Assembly (NCBI RefSeq): GCF_045291395.1
Contig: NZ_CP152342.1
Span: 124,001 to 188,000 of the forward strand
Source: MR-S7 sp000400995
GTDB taxonomy: Bacteria > Pseudomonadota > Gammaproteobacteria > Burkholderiales > Burkholderiaceae_C
Reading direction: 5' to 3'
DNA: 64,000 bases
Part shown: positions 63,417-64,000 of the stretch, piece after piece
Position numbering within the stretch: the stretch's first letter is position 1
Layout: every line of letters starts with the position of its first letter
Notes under the pieces: model-generated
Told to the model about the DNA's origin: nothing
Database searches by the model: none
What the model saw: the letters and a program-made list of their open reading frames with translations, nothing else
Made by a program: the position numbers and the translations under genes

Positions 63417-64000
63417 GTGTTTCGTCCTGACCACGACCTGGCCGGCACCATCGCCCGGCTGTTCATCCACCCCGTCAAGTCCTGCGCCGGCATCGAGGTG
63501 CGCGAGGCCTTGCTGACCGACACCGGCCTGGACCTCGACCGTGCCTGGATGGTGGTGGACCCGCAGGGCGTCTTCCTCACCCAGCGCGACTGGCCGCGCA
63601 TGGCGCTGGTGCGCCCCGAGCTGCGCAGCAGCGACCTGGTGCTGCGCGCCCCCGGCATGCTGGCGCTGCACCTGTCGCTGGACCGCGTGGAGCAGCCCGC
63701 CACCGTGCGCGTGTGGGACGACACCGTGCCCGCCTGGGACATGGGCGCGGTCGCGGCGCAGTGGTTCACCGACTTCCTCGGCACACCCTGCCGCCTGGTG
63801 CGCTTCGATCCGGCCCACCGTCGCCTGTCGAGCCTGAAGTGGACGGGCGGCGTGGAGGCGCCCAACCAGTTCGCCGACGGCTTTCCGGTGCTGGTGGCCA
63901 GCCAGGCGTCGCTCGACGGCCTCAACGAGCGGCTCGCCGCTGGCGGCCACGCGGCCGTGGGCATGGAGCGCTTCCGGCCCAACCTGGTGATCGCCGGCGT
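63417..64000 (+). CDS. MOSC-domain protein, N-terminal part (runs off the right edge)
   Basis: A GTG-started frame (VFRPDHDLAGTIARLFIHPVKS) remains open to the end of the window, 194 codons. The N-terminal MOSC beta-barrel pattern is clear: HPVKSCAGIEVREALLTDTGLDLDRAWMVVD, GVFLTQRDWPRMALVRPEL, ANQFADG-type PNQFADGFPVLVASQASLDGLNERL and GMERFRPNLVIAG. MOSC proteins bind a sulfated molybdenum cofactor and may carry a C-terminal ferredoxin domain, which would lie outside the window. It is divergent from the UbiH-family gene, 54 bp apart. Confidence 0.88.
   Translation, partial: MFRPDHDLAGTIARLFIHPVKSCAGIEVREALLTDTGLDLDRAWMVVDPQGVFLTQRDWPRMALVRPELRSSDLVLRAPGMLALHLSLDRVEQPATVRVWDDTVPAWDMGAVAAQWFTDFLGTPCRLVRFDPAHRRLSSLKWTGGVEAPNQFADGFPVLVASQASLDGLNERLAAGGHAAVGMERFRPNLVIAG

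Overview
The window is about 70% GC bacterial chromosome with dense, ordinary housekeeping gene order. The gene set and order (ddl-ftsQ-ftsA-ftsZ-lpxC, pilS-pilR, accB-accC-prmA, nrdA-nrdB, a lysine/alanine-repeat histone H1-like protein, a fused PxpB-PxpC) and the short palindromic repeats in the gaps point to a betaproteobacterium of the family Comamonadaceae, in or near the Acidovorax/Alicycliphilus/Diaphorobacter group. No prophage, insertion sequence, CRISPR array or integrase was found.

Layout. 1-4.8 kb: end of the division and cell-wall cluster (ddl end, ftsQ, ftsA, ftsZ, terminator, lpxC, a 58-residue membrane protein). 4.8-6.9 kb: TPP riboswitch and thiC. 6.9-18.4 kb: an apparent 5-oxoproline (pyroglutamate) module, with a DctPQM TRAP transporter, a GntR/FCD regulator, pxpA, a pxpB-pxpC fusion and a biotin carboxylase/BCCP protein. 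It is flanked on both sides by chemoreceptor genes in opposite orientation. 18.5-29.7 kb: RcnB-like protein, ruvC, mtgA, aroE, a TonB-like protein, an RNase II-type nuclease, a PglL/Wzy-type ligase, a YqiA-like esterase, rodA, tldD and an unknown gene. 29.8-31.4 kb: DAHP synthase behind an aromatic leader-peptide attenuator, then a small unknown gene. 31.5-39.4 kb: mpl, an unknown gene with a TlpA-like thioredoxin, accB-accC, prmA, a zinc-ribbon/DUF3426 protein and a PfkB kinase. 39.4-44.6 kb: H1-like protein and the class Ia ribonucleotide reductase with a promoter carrying NrdR-type boxes. 44.8-53.2 kb: ampD, pilR-pilS, a PP0621-like protein, a YpjD/CcsA protein, ffh and opgH. 53.4-64 kb: a GlrR/lipoprotein/GlrK set, miaB, an exported unknown, tRNA-Met(CAU), enoyl-CoA hydratase, an M61 peptidase, dsbC, a UbiH-family monooxygenase and the start of a MOSC protein.

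Three things stand out. First, the attenuator upstream of the DAHP synthase encodes an 18-residue peptide with the run FYFYFWF. Second, a dispersed palindromic repeat (core AGCGCTTG...CAAGCGC...CAGCT) occurs at least nine times. Some copies act as apparent terminators, and three lie in frame inside aroE, the RNase gene and the PxpB-PxpC linker. Third, seven reading frames are broken: six by an apparent one-base loss in a short homopolymer or C-rich stretch and one by a 13-bp tandem duplication. Because ftsA is among them, most of these breaks are probably sequence errors rather than biology, and the affected genes are annotated as full-length loci.
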